64,000 bases of DNA, from the NCBI GenBank assembly GCA_024232355.1, contig JAAEPW010000076.1:15672-79671 (forward strand), read 5' to 3'. Shown here one piece after another: positions 44,874 to 54,837 of this stretch (the first letter of the stretch is position 1; the number at the start of each line of letters is the position of its first letter). The translations under genes were made by a program, and so were the position numbers. The stretch comes from Chloroflexota bacterium. Lineage in GTDB: Bacteria > Chloroflexota > Anaerolineae > B4-G1. Below the pieces are notes generated by a model. The model did no database searches. It was not told the DNA's origin and worked only from the letters and a program-made list of their open reading frames with translations.

Positions 44874-46553
44874 TTGGAAACCAAGATAGAATGGCGTGAA
44901 TTTCGTTTTGTTGGCCTGGTCGTGCTCGTCGTTTTGCTCGCGACCTCGTTGCCCTATGCATTCGCCTCTCTCACCACGCCATCTGATCAACACTTTATGG
45001 GCTTTGCGTTCAACACCTCCGATCACGCTCAATACTTGGCGTGGTACAAAGAGTTTCAAACGTCTTTCTCAATATCAAACACACTGACGCCGGAGCCTAA
45101 TCCCGAGATATTCTTTAACCTATTGTGGTTTGCGTTGGGGCGCTTGGGCCTCTATACAGGATGGAGCTATATCGTCGTCTACCAGATTTTCCGTTGGGCA
45201 GCAGGCGCTTTTTTCCTGGGAATGATATATGTTTTCTCCGCCTTGTTCTTCCCTGGCGTACGAAAGAGACGCATTGCCTTTTTGATCACATCTTTAGGTT
45301 CTGGCCTGGGCTGGATATTGGTCGTGCTCAAGTACGCGCTGGCAGCCGACGAGGTGCCGTTCCCGTTAGATGTCTACGTGGCAGAGGGGAATTCCTTTTT
45401 CTGCGTGATGGCATACCCACACTTTGCAGAAGCAGCCGGTTTGATCTTGCTCGTACTAGGCTTGCTGTTGGTCGGCGAACGCCGAGGAGAGTTGCGCTAT
45501 GCCGTGCTGGCTGGCCTGAGCGCTCATTTTCTGGGGTGGCAGCACGGCTACGATCTGCTGATCGTGTGGGGAGTTCCGTGTGCTTATGCCGGAGTCAAGT
45601 GGCTGATTGAACGACAGTGGCCGGATTACTGGTTCAAGGCGATGTTGATCACAGGATTACTTTCCTGGCCGCCGGTGCTCTATTCTGTTCTGCTCACGCG
45701 ATTAAGCCCGATCTGGGAAATAATCTTGGCGCAATTTTCCAATGCCGGAGTGTTTACGCCAAATTTATTTCACATCTTTATTTTGATGGGATTACCATTG
45801 ATCTTGGCTATTCTCACGCTCTTTTGGCTCGCGCGCGGACAAGTCAAGAACGGCCTAGTTGAACAATCGCCGACACGGGGCTACCTATTTTTAGCGGTTT
45901 GGTTCGTCGCCGGGTGGGCCTTGTCGTATGTTCCCACGGATTTCCAAATCCATATGCTGAATAGCTGGCAAGTGCCGATTGGTATCCTAGCAACGATAGG
46001 TCTCTGCGACCATGTCGCGCCGCGTTTGACGAAACGATGGTCGCTTGGTCAATCTCAAAAGATCGTCTCTGGGATTTTCCTACTGTTGATCGTACTCACG
46101 AACGTCTATTTGTTGCTATGGCGTTCCCTGGACCTGAATCGCCACGAATATCCTTATTTCCTGCATCGAAATGACGTGGTCGCGATTGAATGGTTGGGGG
46201 CGAACACACCCGTCGACGCTATCGTGCTTAGTTCTTACGATGTAGGGCGCTACATCCCCGGCTTGAGCGGGCGCTCTGCTTTCCTGGGCCATTGGGCGCA
46301 AACAGTAAACTTTTTTGATAAACGTGACAGAGTATCTCGTTTTTTTGATGCTCAGACCAATGATGTGGATCGTCTAGAGACATTGCAGACCTTTGGTGTG
46401 GATTACGTACTGTATGGCCCTGCCGAACGCATGCTGGGTTCATATGATCCAGATTTAGCTCTCTATCTCGACCCCGTTTTCTCTACTCCACAAGTCATCG
46501 TATATCGAGTGAACCTGCAATCCACACTTGGCCTTTCCGAAAATCAGCGTTAG
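44874..46553 (+). CDS. GT-C-like multi-pass membrane protein
   Basis: 559 residues from a TTG start with GGAGG spaced eight bases ahead. About eleven helices are present. The first outer loop (SLTTPSDQHFMGFAFNTSDH then YLAWYKEFQ) is rich in acidic and aromatic residues, as in polyprenyl-sugar GT-C enzymes. The C-terminal 110 residues form a soluble outer domain with IEWLGANTPVDAIVLSSYD. It is not a close paralogue of its neighbours. Confidence 0.78.
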   Translation: METKIEWREFRFVGLVVLVVLLATSLPYAFASLTTPSDQHFMGFAFNTSDHAQYLAWYKEFQTSFSISNTLTPEPNPEIFFNLLWFALGRLGLYTGWSYIVVYQIFRWAAGAFFLGMIYVFSALFFPGVRKRRIAFLITSLGSGLGWILVVLKYALAADEVPFPLDVYVAEGNSFFCVMAYPHFAEAAGLILLVLGLLLVGERRGELRYAVLAGLSAHFLGWQHGYDLLIVWGVPCAYAGVKWLIERQWPDYWFKAMLITGLLSWPPVLYSVLLTRLSPIWEIILAQFSNAGVFTPNLFHIFILMGLPLILAILTLFWLARGQVKNGLVEQSPTRGYLFLAVWFVAGWALSYVPTDFQIHMLNSWQVPIGILATIGLCDHVAPRLTKRWSLGQSQKIVSGIFLLLIVLTNVYLLLWRSLDLNRHEYPYFLHRNDVVAIEWLGANTPVDAIVLSSYDVGRYIPGLSGRSAFLGHWAQTVNFFDKRDRVSRFFDAQTNDVDRLETLQTFGVDYVLYGPAERMLGSYDPDLALYLDPVFSTPQVIVYRVNLQSTLGLSENQR

Positions 46554-46566
46554 TAGGAGCTTGCGC

Positions 46567-48156
46567 ATGTCATCTCGTGGAGAAGAACGTTTGTCGGCGA
46601 AAGGCGCAATTGACGTAAAACGGTGGCAGAGGGCTGACACAGTATTTGCCGTGGTGGTAGGTTTAGTCACTGTGCTCTCCCGTTTGCCGTTTCGGGCGGC
46701 TATGCTCAGCAATCACGATGCAGTCAACTATGCCCTCGCGTTGGAGCATTTCGATATGCGCTTGCATCAGCCACATCCCCCAGGATACATCCTTTACATC
46801 TTGTTGGGGCGGGCGTTCAATTTGATCTTTCACGATCATTTGACGGCACTGGTGTGGTTCAGCATAGTTTTCAGTGGGCTGGCGGTGGTCGCCGTTTACC
46901 TGGCAGGGCGTGAGGCGTTTAGTCAGCGGGTCGGGGCTATCGCCGCCTTGCTGCTGGCCACATCTCCAGCTTTCTGGCTGAGGGGTGAGATGGCTGCACC
47001 ATACACTGCCGATTTATTTGCTTCGGCGATTATGGGATGGTTTTGCTATCGCGTGCTCATCACATCGGGGCAAGGACTCGTGTTTGTTACTGCGTTGGTC
47101 TTGGGATTGATAGGGGCATTCCGCCCCCAGACCCTGGTCTTTTTATTCCCATTATTCCTCTACGCACTGCGCCAAAGGCCATGGAAAACAGTCGTTGGTG
47201 CGGTTGTCCTTGCAGGCGTGGTCTTTGGAGCGTTCTTTTTATTCTCGGTCATAGCCAGCGGAGGGCTGGCTGCTTTTGTGCTTTCGATGCGCATCACCAT
47301 CCCGATTTTCTGGTCCAAGGAAACAATGGCTCGTTCTGCTACGCTGCCACGATATGTGAAGAACGTTCAAATGATTCTACGATATATTTTTAGGGTTACG
47401 GGAGAGTGGATCGCTGCTCTCGCATTTTTAGGTTACGTCACACGTTCCAACTGTCTGCAATTCTGGCGCAACCCCAAACTACGATTCCTGGCGATTTGGA
47501 TTCTTCCGACGTGGATCGTTTATACACTGATATGGCCAGGAAACCTGGGGACGGCTTTTATTTATATGACGCCTGCATTTCTGCTGGCCGCATTGGGACT
47601 GGATTGGATTGCCAAACGCTCGGGCTATGGTATTATAGCCGGGGGCGTGGTGTTTGCGAGCATATTGATCTGGAATGTCGTTGTTTTTACGTCGTTTTCC
47701 TCACATCCATTGGGCGAGCGCTATCGGTATTTTGATAGCTATGAGAGCATCGTTTCGAGCGATGAATACTACCGGGGCAAACTGGCTTTGCTCAGTGACC
47801 TGCCGGTAGAAGGAACTATTGTGTATGCAAATGCATTTCGCCACCTCCAATACTATTTGCCTGCGTACCGCACGTTTTCTTACCCGAGCTTGCGACGCAG
47901 CGACCCTAGTACGGTGAAAGCAGTAGTATCCATTGAAAACGGTCTGATGGAAAATTGGGCCGGCATCGAAACAGCGATGTTGGTTCCACCAGACACCGAG
48001 CGAATTGTATTCTTTGACTTGCCGCTGGGTCTAGTGGATGCCACACAGATTGAGGAGCGCGCACAAAGTGGATACGCAATTTACGTTATCTCTGTCCCTT
48101 TAGATCACGAGGCGCGGTGGACGTCAAAGGGGTTGAGCGTGTCGGTGTATGAATAA
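46567..48156 (+). CDS. GT-C-like membrane glycosyltransferase (paralogue B)
   Basis: 529 residues from the ATG at 46567, supported by AGGAG; the open frame begins at 46528 inside the previous gene. About ten helices are followed by an outer C-terminal domain. The loop HDAVNYALALEHFDMRLHQP then HPPG nearly repeats that of the gene at 43338, so the two are paralogues separated by an unrelated GT-C gene. The last eight bases overlap the sialidase-like gene. Confidence 0.8.
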   Translation: MSSRGEERLSAKGAIDVKRWQRADTVFAVVVGLVTVLSRLPFRAAMLSNHDAVNYALALEHFDMRLHQPHPPGYILYILLGRAFNLIFHDHLTALVWFSIVFSGLAVVAVYLAGREAFSQRVGAIAALLLATSPAFWLRGEMAAPYTADLFASAIMGWFCYRVLITSGQGLVFVTALVLGLIGAFRPQTLVFLFPLFLYALRQRPWKTVVGAVVLAGVVFGAFFLFSVIASGGLAAFVLSMRITIPIFWSKETMARSATLPRYVKNVQMILRYIFRVTGEWIAALAFLGYVTRSNCLQFWRNPKLRFLAIWILPTWIVYTLIWPGNLGTAFIYMTPAFLLAALGLDWIAKRSGYGIIAGGVVFASILIWNVVVFTSFSSHPLGERYRYFDSYESIVSSDEYYRGKLALLSDLPVEGTIVYANAFRHLQYYLPAYRTFSYPSLRRSDPSTVKAVVSIENGLMENWAGIETAMLVPPDTERIVFFDLPLGLVDATQIEERAQSGYAIYVISVPLDHEARWTSKGLSVSVYE

Positions 48157-49699
48157 TATCGGGTGCAGTCGGAAATATCACAGACTAGTTCAAGTTTTGC
48201 TTGTTGGTGGGTTGTTGCTGCTTGGTCACAATCTGTTGATTTTGGCTCAAGAGCCGGTTTGGTCAGAGCCAGTGGTGATTTCTGGTCCCACAATCTGGTC
48301 CTGGTTCCCTGACTTGATCGTGGATGTTTACGGCACGCCCCATGTGATCTGGTGTCAGACAAAACCTGTGGAGGATGGCGGTCTTTTGGAGCAGGTAGTG
48401 TACACAAGTTTCCGGGGCAATAGTTGGCAAAGACCGAATGACATTGTGCCTCCATCGGCGGATATCGTGCGCAATGCCATTACGGCCGATCGCTTAGGTA
48501 ACGTTCACATGACCTTTGGTGGCAGTGTGCGTGGGTCATTAACATTGTACTACCAACGTGCTAAAGTGGATGATGCCTGGTCCGCTGCGGCCTGGTCTGA
48601 ACCGCACTTGATCAATCAAGGCATTGCCTATATGAGCGACATTGCAGTAGATTCCAAAGGTGTCATTCACATCATTTACGATGATACTCACCAATATCCT
48701 CAGGCACGCCCTCCCAATCGAGCAGATATTTTTTATCGTCACTCGGAAGATGGAGGTAAAATTTGGTCTGCGCCCATCAACCTCTATTACCTGCCAGTGA
48801 CAGGATCTGCTAGACTATATATGGAAATTGATGCCAACGACGTGATACACGTTACCCTGGACGAGGGATGGGACAGGCTTTCGGGCTCCCAGCCTGATAA
48901 TGAAGAGTACCATAGCGCATACGTCTCTTCCGTGGACGGCGGACAAACCTGGACCGAGCCTCACTTGATCGAATACCCAGAGCGCAACGTTGCCCAACTC
49001 ACCGTAGGAAGTGATAACCAGGGAGGTGTGTTGCTGATCTGGCGCTCCATGTCGAATGATTATGCGGAAATATTCTACCAGTGGTCCGCCGATGGTGGTC
49101 GAACGTGGCAAGAACTGGAGACAATTCCCAACGTCTTTGCGCGACCGTGGGTCAATCCCTTCAATATGTACAATATGACTACCGACAGCAATGGACATAT
49201 TCACCTAATAGCTGTGGGCCGAGAGATCCCAGATCCAGAGGCCCAGTTGGGAGTTTATCACTTGACCTGGGACGGAGAAAGTTGGTCTGTCCCAAACAGG
49301 ATATTTGCTCAAGAGAACCTGTATCCTGAATACCCCAAGATCACAACCCACGAAGGAAATCAACTCCACGCCGCGTGGTTCACACGGGAGGGCAACATTT
49401 GGGAGCAAGACGTAAATCGGGCAATCTGGTACAGCCGTATCCAGATACCTGCTTCTCATCAGCCGATCACGCCGTGGCCCACCGAGACACCTGAGCCAAC
49501 CAAAACTGCTGTGCCAACCCCGGCCCCAAAGCCTACGGCTACACAATATGATTTTGATCGTGATGCGAGCGGTTTACCTGACGGGTTGCATACGGAATCT
49601 GATGAATTGCTTCAACTCGTGATAGCGCTTTCTCCTGTGGCTCTACTAATCGGCATGTTGATAGTGATACGAATGAGAAGACCTCGTAGATTTAGATAG
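48149..49699 (+). CDS. Sialidase-like beta-propeller surface protein
   Basis: 516 residues. A signal or anchor helix (about 13-33) is followed by a six-bladed propeller with Asp-box motifs SEDGGKIW, SVDGGQTW and SADGGRTW and repeated DSKGVIHIIYDD-like strands. A Pro/Thr-rich linker (about 440-470) and a C-terminal transmembrane helix with a basic end (RMRRPRRFR) hold it at the surface. The catalytic Arg triad of true sialidases is not evident, so it may only bind glycan. It is in the polysaccharide transcript by an 8-bp overlap. Confidence 0.8.
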   Translation: MNNIGCSRKYHRLVQVLLVGGLLLLGHNLLILAQEPVWSEPVVISGPTIWSWFPDLIVDVYGTPHVIWCQTKPVEDGGLLEQVVYTSFRGNSWQRPNDIVPPSADIVRNAITADRLGNVHMTFGGSVRGSLTLYYQRAKVDDAWSAAAWSEPHLINQGIAYMSDIAVDSKGVIHIIYDDTHQYPQARPPNRADIFYRHSEDGGKIWSAPINLYYLPVTGSARLYMEIDANDVIHVTLDEGWDRLSGSQPDNEEYHSAYVSSVDGGQTWTEPHLIEYPERNVAQLTVGSDNQGGVLLIWRSMSNDYAEIFYQWSADGGRTWQELETIPNVFARPWVNPFNMYNMTTDSNGHIHLIAVGREIPDPEAQLGVYHLTWDGESWSVPNRIFAQENLYPEYPKITTHEGNQLHAAWFTREGNIWEQDVNRAIWYSRIQIPASHQPITPWPTETPEPTKTAVPTPAPKPTATQYDFDRDASGLPDGLHTESDELLQLVIALSPVALLIGMLIVIRMRRPRRFR

Positions 49700-52600
49700 G
49701 TGACTTGTGATATGATGACTGTGAGATACTTGATCCTAAAGCGGATGGCCGGTCTGGTATTCCTCGGTGTATTGGTTTTTGCTTTTGCTTTTGTACACCT
49801 TTTTTCGGGGATGAGCGAGAGCGTCGCCCAACCCTCGGACGACGATTGGCCAATGTACCAACATGACCCCACCCATTCAGGCCGTACACCGGCAACTATT
49901 GTGAATAGCGGCCCGCTTTACGTGCAATGGGCATATGCCTTTGGTGAACGTGTCCAAGTGGAAGCGCAGCCCGTCACTTCTAACGGTGTGATTTATCAAG
50001 GCGTGATGAATGGCGAGATGCACGCCATTGACGCAGATACAGGAGTGGCACTCTGGATCGTTAGCCCTGGCGGACCTATTCCACACACCGCTGCCGTCTA
50101 CGGCAATCGGGTTTACTTTGGCTCTCTCGACGGCAATGTGTACGCCCTCTCAACCACGGATGGAAGTACAGTCTGGCAGTTCCACACTGGTGGACCAGTG
50201 ATGTCTGCACCAGCCATAGTGAACGACAGATTGTACATTGGTTCCAACGACAGCAATCTGTACGCTCTCAATGTTGCTACGGGGGGGGAACTTTGGCGTG
50301 TGGAGACAGATGGCCCGGTCGTCTCGTCTCCTGCTGTGGCGGGCGGACGTGTCTACTTTGGCAGCGAGGATCTGATGGCACGTTGCGTGAATGCTGTGAC
50401 AGGCGCTCTAATTTGGGATACACCGCTCTACGGCGTCGGAATGCACAACACTCACCCTGTGCTTTCCGACGATGGCAGCAGTGTCATCTTTCTCACCGTC
50501 AAAGCAGGGGGCTCATCTTATGTACATAACGAGGGATACCCCAACGCATCAACGTCCGCCAACCCGGTCGAGACGTGGAACACCTACTATCAAACATATC
50601 CGACCCGTCGTTATCTCTATTACCTGGACACTACCGACGGACACGACCTGTGGAACCCGACAGCGCGGCTCTACGTTCCTCTGCCCATCCCCTATTGGGG
50701 AGTGCTGCACCCCATCCTGCACCCCGATGGCAGTGTTTGGTTCCCTGCCCCTGCAGGCACAGACGGTAACGCTTACGAACTCGATCACGACAATCGTCTT
50801 TTTCGGACTGATTTGTCCACTGGTGTGACCATACAGGTCGCGGGCGGATCGTCTCTGCCAGAATTTCAATTGATGATGTCAGAAACGGGCCGGCACACCT
50901 TTTCAGGCAATGACTATTACTACACCATCAGCGAGGACCTAGGCGTTTACCGTCCGGGGAGCGGCACGATGCGCGCAATGTTCAGCAACGGCGATGCCAG
51001 CGGCTACAACTTTGGCTCGCACATGAACCCTCACAGCCCGCTGCCTAGCCGTCACCTGTGGCGCTACGGGGGTGTCGTTGCGATGGGCGGCCTGACTGGC
51101 GCTAGTCCGCCTATCGTCGCCAACGATATGGTCTACTTTAACTCGTATGGTTGGCTGTATGCCGTTGGACAGACCAATCACGGCTACGACCCCGCCACTA
51201 GCTTTCCCCCCCGCGACAATGGGCGATTGTACGAACTCACCTACCCCCGTAGCGACGCACCCACCTACGCCGAAATTGAGGCCGAGGTGGCAGAACGCGT
51301 CGCCGACATCATCGCCCTGGGAACTGGATCACCGCCGATAACGGCGCGCTGGGAGCAGAGTTGGGACAAGATGCAGCATAACGAATTCCCATTCGAACTA
51401 TACGGCTTTGAAGCGGACCTGGTGCGTGTGCTCTCGGAAGCGTACCCCCACCTGTCTGCGACGCAGCAAGTTCAGTTAAAGTCCTATCTCTCTACCTTTG
51501 TCGCTAACACCCTGCTCGACAACGACCACTATACCTTTCGTACGCGCTGCATTCACTATGGGCAGACGGGTATTGACGTTGGGGACGATTGCAGCATCAC
51601 AAACGGCATTACCTCCTGGTGGTTCGACAATAACCGCAACCTGATTGCACTGCGCCTGTACGCTCTGTGGGCCTACGCCGACACCACCGGCGATTGGAGC
51701 GCCATCGAGTCCCGCTGGTCGCTTATCACCCAGCAATTCCAGTTGTTCGTCACTGCCTACGACCCGTCGCTCGGCTTTTGCGATTTTGAGGAATGGCGTG
51801 TCAAACGACTCAGCATCGGCGCGCAGATTGGGGCGGCGCAGGCCGTGCGCGACATGGCCGATCATCTGGGCCACACCAGTACGCAGGCTCAAGCCAACAC
51901 CCTGTTGCAGAACCTGTTGGATACCCGCATTGCCCTGGTCGATTTTGTTCCATATCTCTACGATAACGACGAGCGCCAACCGGCCCAAATTCGTCTTAAT
52001 TCCAATGGTACCATCAACAACGATGACATTATGCAGGGCAGCCCCTATAACAACGAACTGATCCCCTACGACGCCGCTGAACGCAATCGCGACACCGATC
52101 CCAGCCAGGTCAATTGGTGGGATGGCAGCAACTATCGCGTGGACGCCGGGACCCAGTTCATGCACTATCCCGCGCTTTCGGGTTACTTTCCCCTCTCCTC
52201 TGAAATGTCCACCCGTCTGCGCGCGGACTTGCTCGATGAGACGGAATACTATGTCAAATCATACGAGGTCAACAACCCGTGGTGGTGGATGTCTGACCTG
52301 GCACATCACACCACCGGCAGCGGCGAACACCTTTACCACAGCCCCACGCTGGCGTGGACAATGTTCCAAGTCAAGGCCTGGGTTTTGCAGGAGGAGTGGG
52401 ACGCGCTGGTTCGCCAGTTGCCGGAGCCAGTCAGTTTTAACAGCCACTATGATCTGTATCGCCTGCAGAACCTGGTCACCCTGCTGGATTTGGGCGAGGA
52501 AGGCCCCCTTGATCCTGAGGGGAAGCAAGTCTACCCGACCTCCACTGATTACGGCGATACACTGACATACTATATCACCTTGAACGGCTCAGGGCAGCCG

Positions 52601-52891
52601 ATAACGCTCACCGATTCGATCCCGGTGGGCACCGCGTACGTGCCGGATAGTGCCGAGGTGACACCGGTGATCGGCAACCTTGTTGCCGACCCATCTGGGG
52701 TCACGTGGACGGGTACCATCACAGAGATGACGTCGTGCCAGATCATCTTTCAGGTGCAAGTTGAAACGAGTGATCCGACGGTTATTGAGAACGTCGCCTC
52801 GGTACAAAAGACGGGAAGCGCTGTCTACCCCCTGCGAGCCGTTGCATTTGCCAACAGCTACAAAGCCTACCTGCCCATAATCTTAAAGTAG
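49700..52891 (+). CDS. Surface protein: PQQ-type propeller, helical domain, DUF11-like C-terminus
   Basis: 1063 residues from a GTG directly after the previous stop. An N-terminal helix (about 10-33) precedes a PQQ/pyrrolo-quinoline-type propeller (about 50-500) with repeats such as GNVYALSTTDGSTVWQFHTG and DSNLYALNVATGGELWRVET. A helical, Trp-rich domain (about 530-920) has no family I recognise. A DUF11-like beta domain (about 940-1045; YGDTLTYYITL, VTWTGTI) ends in the short tail YKAYLPIILK. Known PQQ catalytic residues cannot be assigned, so enzyme activity is uncertain. Confidence 0.8.
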   Translation: MTCDMMTVRYLILKRMAGLVFLGVLVFAFAFVHLFSGMSESVAQPSDDDWPMYQHDPTHSGRTPATIVNSGPLYVQWAYAFGERVQVEAQPVTSNGVIYQGVMNGEMHAIDADTGVALWIVSPGGPIPHTAAVYGNRVYFGSLDGNVYALSTTDGSTVWQFHTGGPVMSAPAIVNDRLYIGSNDSNLYALNVATGGELWRVETDGPVVSSPAVAGGRVYFGSEDLMARCVNAVTGALIWDTPLYGVGMHNTHPVLSDDGSSVIFLTVKAGGSSYVHNEGYPNASTSANPVETWNTYYQTYPTRRYLYYLDTTDGHDLWNPTARLYVPLPIPYWGVLHPILHPDGSVWFPAPAGTDGNAYELDHDNRLFRTDLSTGVTIQVAGGSSLPEFQLMMSETGRHTFSGNDYYYTISEDLGVYRPGSGTMRAMFSNGDASGYNFGSHMNPHSPLPSRHLWRYGGVVAMGGLTGASPPIVANDMVYFNSYGWLYAVGQTNHGYDPATSFPPRDNGRLYELTYPRSDAPTYAEIEAEVAERVADIIALGTGSPPITARWEQSWDKMQHNEFPFELYGFEADLVRVLSEAYPHLSATQQVQLKSYLSTFVANTLLDNDHYTFRTRCIHYGQTGIDVGDDCSITNGITSWWFDNNRNLIALRLYALWAYADTTGDWSAIESRWSLITQQFQLFVTAYDPSLGFCDFEEWRVKRLSIGAQIGAAQAVRDMADHLGHTSTQAQANTLLQNLLDTRIALVDFVPYLYDNDERQPAQIRLNSNGTINNDDIMQGSPYNNELIPYDAAERNRDTDPSQVNWWDGSNYRVDAGTQFMHYPALSGYFPLSSEMSTRLRADLLDETEYYVKSYEVNNPWWWMSDLAHHTTGSGEHLYHSPTLAWTMFQVKAWVLQEEWDALVRQLPEPVSFNSHYDLYRLQNLVTLLDLGEEGPLDPEGKQVYPTSTDYGDTLTYYITLNGSGQPITLTDSIPVGTAYVPDSAEVTPVIGNLVADPSGVTWTGTITEMTSCQIIFQVQVETSDPTVIENVASVQKTGSAVYPLRAVAFANSYKAYLPIILK

Positions 52892-52904
52892 AGTTCCTAT
52901 AGCT

Positions 52905-54755
52905 ATGAAACGACGCTCCAAGGTATTGCCAATCATCGTCTTTGGCATCATTGGTCTGATCGTTCTCGGACTGGTGATGATAACGGTCCCCGCTTTCAAG
53001 TTTCGGGATCGCGTGCGCGGGCGATTGCAACAGGCTGGGATCCTACCTCCTCCGCTGCCACTTTACGAGGAACCGATTGTGCCCTCAAATCGCGTCACTG
53101 CCCGGCGATTGCTGGTAGCCACGCTCCACGACGCCCTGGCTCGCGGCGACTATGAGCGGGTGGCTACGTTGAACGCGACGCTCGGCCAGGAGGCGTTTCA
53201 ACGCGCGTACCGTACCCTCAAGGCGTGGGAGACGGTGCGTGATCCCGAAACCGGCTTGGTTCCCCACGCTACGTCGTCTTTTTACAACGCCTGGGACAGC
53301 GAGGACGTCGCCGCGGACTTGTTCCCGCATTTGCTGATCGCCAGTATTTATCTCGACCAGGACGGGGCCGGATCGTGGATCCAGGCTCTGGAAAACGAGC
53401 GTGAGATCTGCGGCGACCTGTCTTGCCGCATTGAGTTGGAATCGGATATGATGGTGGAACAGGACCTGGACACCCGCATATTTGGCACCTCCGAGTACGC
53501 CAAGGATGGCCTGCTCGCCATCGTCGAGCGGTTCGGGCCGGGTCCTTGGTTCGACCGGATGGAGGAGGGGATAGACGCTGTTCTCGGAGCGGCCTACGTC
53601 GAGGCGGAGGCCGGACTGATCCCGTCCAATGGTACAGAGGCCAACGGTGAACTCTTGCAGGTGCTCTCCCGGCTGTACTGGACCACCGGGGACGAACGGT
53701 ATCTGCAAATGGCCGAGCGCATCGCTGAAGCGTACTTGTTTGAGGTATTTCCCAACAACCAGGGTTTGCCCGCCGATTATTGGGACTTTGAGGCCCAACG
53801 TCCGCTGCACGAGGACGAGCGTTTCCGCCCGGACGCGGAAATCGCCGCTCAAGCCGAGCCTTTCCGCCTGGTGGATCACGGCGGCGAGATCATCCCTGGC
53901 CTGGCCGAACTCTATTTCGTGGAACGGATGCAGGGTCGCCCCCAGGCCGACCGGTACCGGGAACCCTTGCAGCAATTCTTGGACAAAATCCTCGTCACGG
54001 GTCGCACGGGCGATGGTCTGTGGTATAATAGCGTGAATGTGAGTACGCTGGAACCCTTCGATGACAACCTGGCTGACACATGGGGATATATTCTCAACGG
54101 TTACCAGGCCTTTGACCTGGCCGAGGGGACGGACCGCTATGCTGCCGAAATCGAGCGCACGATGCGAGCGGCGGCGACCAGACATTCCATCAACTGGGAG
54201 GGCAGCGGGCACGATGGCTATGCCGACGCCATCGAGTCGATGCTCTATCTTTTACCTTGGTTCGACATCCCCGAATGCCACTACTGGGTGGACGACGAGA
54301 TCGAGGTATTGTTTCTCAAGCAGCGGTCTGATGGGTTCGTGGAAAACTGGTACCTGGACGGCAATTTTGTGCGCACAGCGTTGATGTACGCGCGCTACAA
54401 AACCCAGGGCTTGCGCTTGGAACCGTGGGAGGAACACGTTCGAGTTGGCGCAGCTTTTGATCGCGACAGCGATGTGCTCTACGTTCACCTGGCCGCGCAA
54501 GAGGGCTGGCAGGGGAGATTGCTTTTCGACACGCCGCGCCATCGCGACATTTGGAATTTGCCTGTCGAGTACCCACGTCTCAACGGAGCGCCTGAATGGT
54601 ACGTCGTAGAACCGGAATCGGAGGACGCGTATCTGATCACCGATCTTGATACTGGAGAAACAAACGTTTATTCAGGGCGGGAACTGGCAGAGGGTTTGCC
54701 CATCACGCTTGGTGGCTCTCAAGGTAATTTGCTGCGCCTGACCGTGTCGCGGTAG
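52905..54755 (+). CDS. Membrane-anchored alpha/alpha-toroid-like protein, unknown (copy 2)
   Basis: 616 residues with an N-terminal anchor (about 5-25). It is a close paralogue of the protein at 39939: the segments SEYAKDGLLAIVERFGPGPW, GTEANGELLQVLSRLYW and the end part HRDIWNLPVEYPRLNGAPEW match almost residue for residue. One insertion (about 305-325) is specific to this copy. By eye it is more GC-rich than copy 1, so the duplication is not recent. It sits between the propeller protein and the DUF362 genes, thirteen bases after the former. Confidence 0.75.
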   Translation: MKRRSKVLPIIVFGIIGLIVLGLVMITVPAFKFRDRVRGRLQQAGILPPPLPLYEEPIVPSNRVTARRLLVATLHDALARGDYERVATLNATLGQEAFQRAYRTLKAWETVRDPETGLVPHATSSFYNAWDSEDVAADLFPHLLIASIYLDQDGAGSWIQALENEREICGDLSCRIELESDMMVEQDLDTRIFGTSEYAKDGLLAIVERFGPGPWFDRMEEGIDAVLGAAYVEAEAGLIPSNGTEANGELLQVLSRLYWTTGDERYLQMAERIAEAYLFEVFPNNQGLPADYWDFEAQRPLHEDERFRPDAEIAAQAEPFRLVDHGGEIIPGLAELYFVERMQGRPQADRYREPLQQFLDKILVTGRTGDGLWYNSVNVSTLEPFDDNLADTWGYILNGYQAFDLAEGTDRYAAEIERTMRAAATRHSINWEGSGHDGYADAIESMLYLLPWFDIPECHYWVDDEIEVLFLKQRSDGFVENWYLDGNFVRTALMYARYKTQGLRLEPWEEHVRVGAAFDRDSDVLYVHLAAQEGWQGRLLFDTPRHRDIWNLPVEYPRLNGAPEWYVVEPESEDAYLITDLDTGETNVYSGRELAEGLPITLGGSQGNLLRLTVSR

Positions 54756-54837
54756 ATCGCTACACAAACAGACAGTCAGTGGGACAAGCCGGGAATCTGT
54801 CCTGCGTCCGGCAAAATATGGAAGGAGACAAACAACA

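Noticed and set aside
53085..54212. 375-codon minus-strand open frame inside the second toroid gene
   Set aside because: It mirrors a protein with a close paralogue in this window; high GC keeps the opposite frame open.
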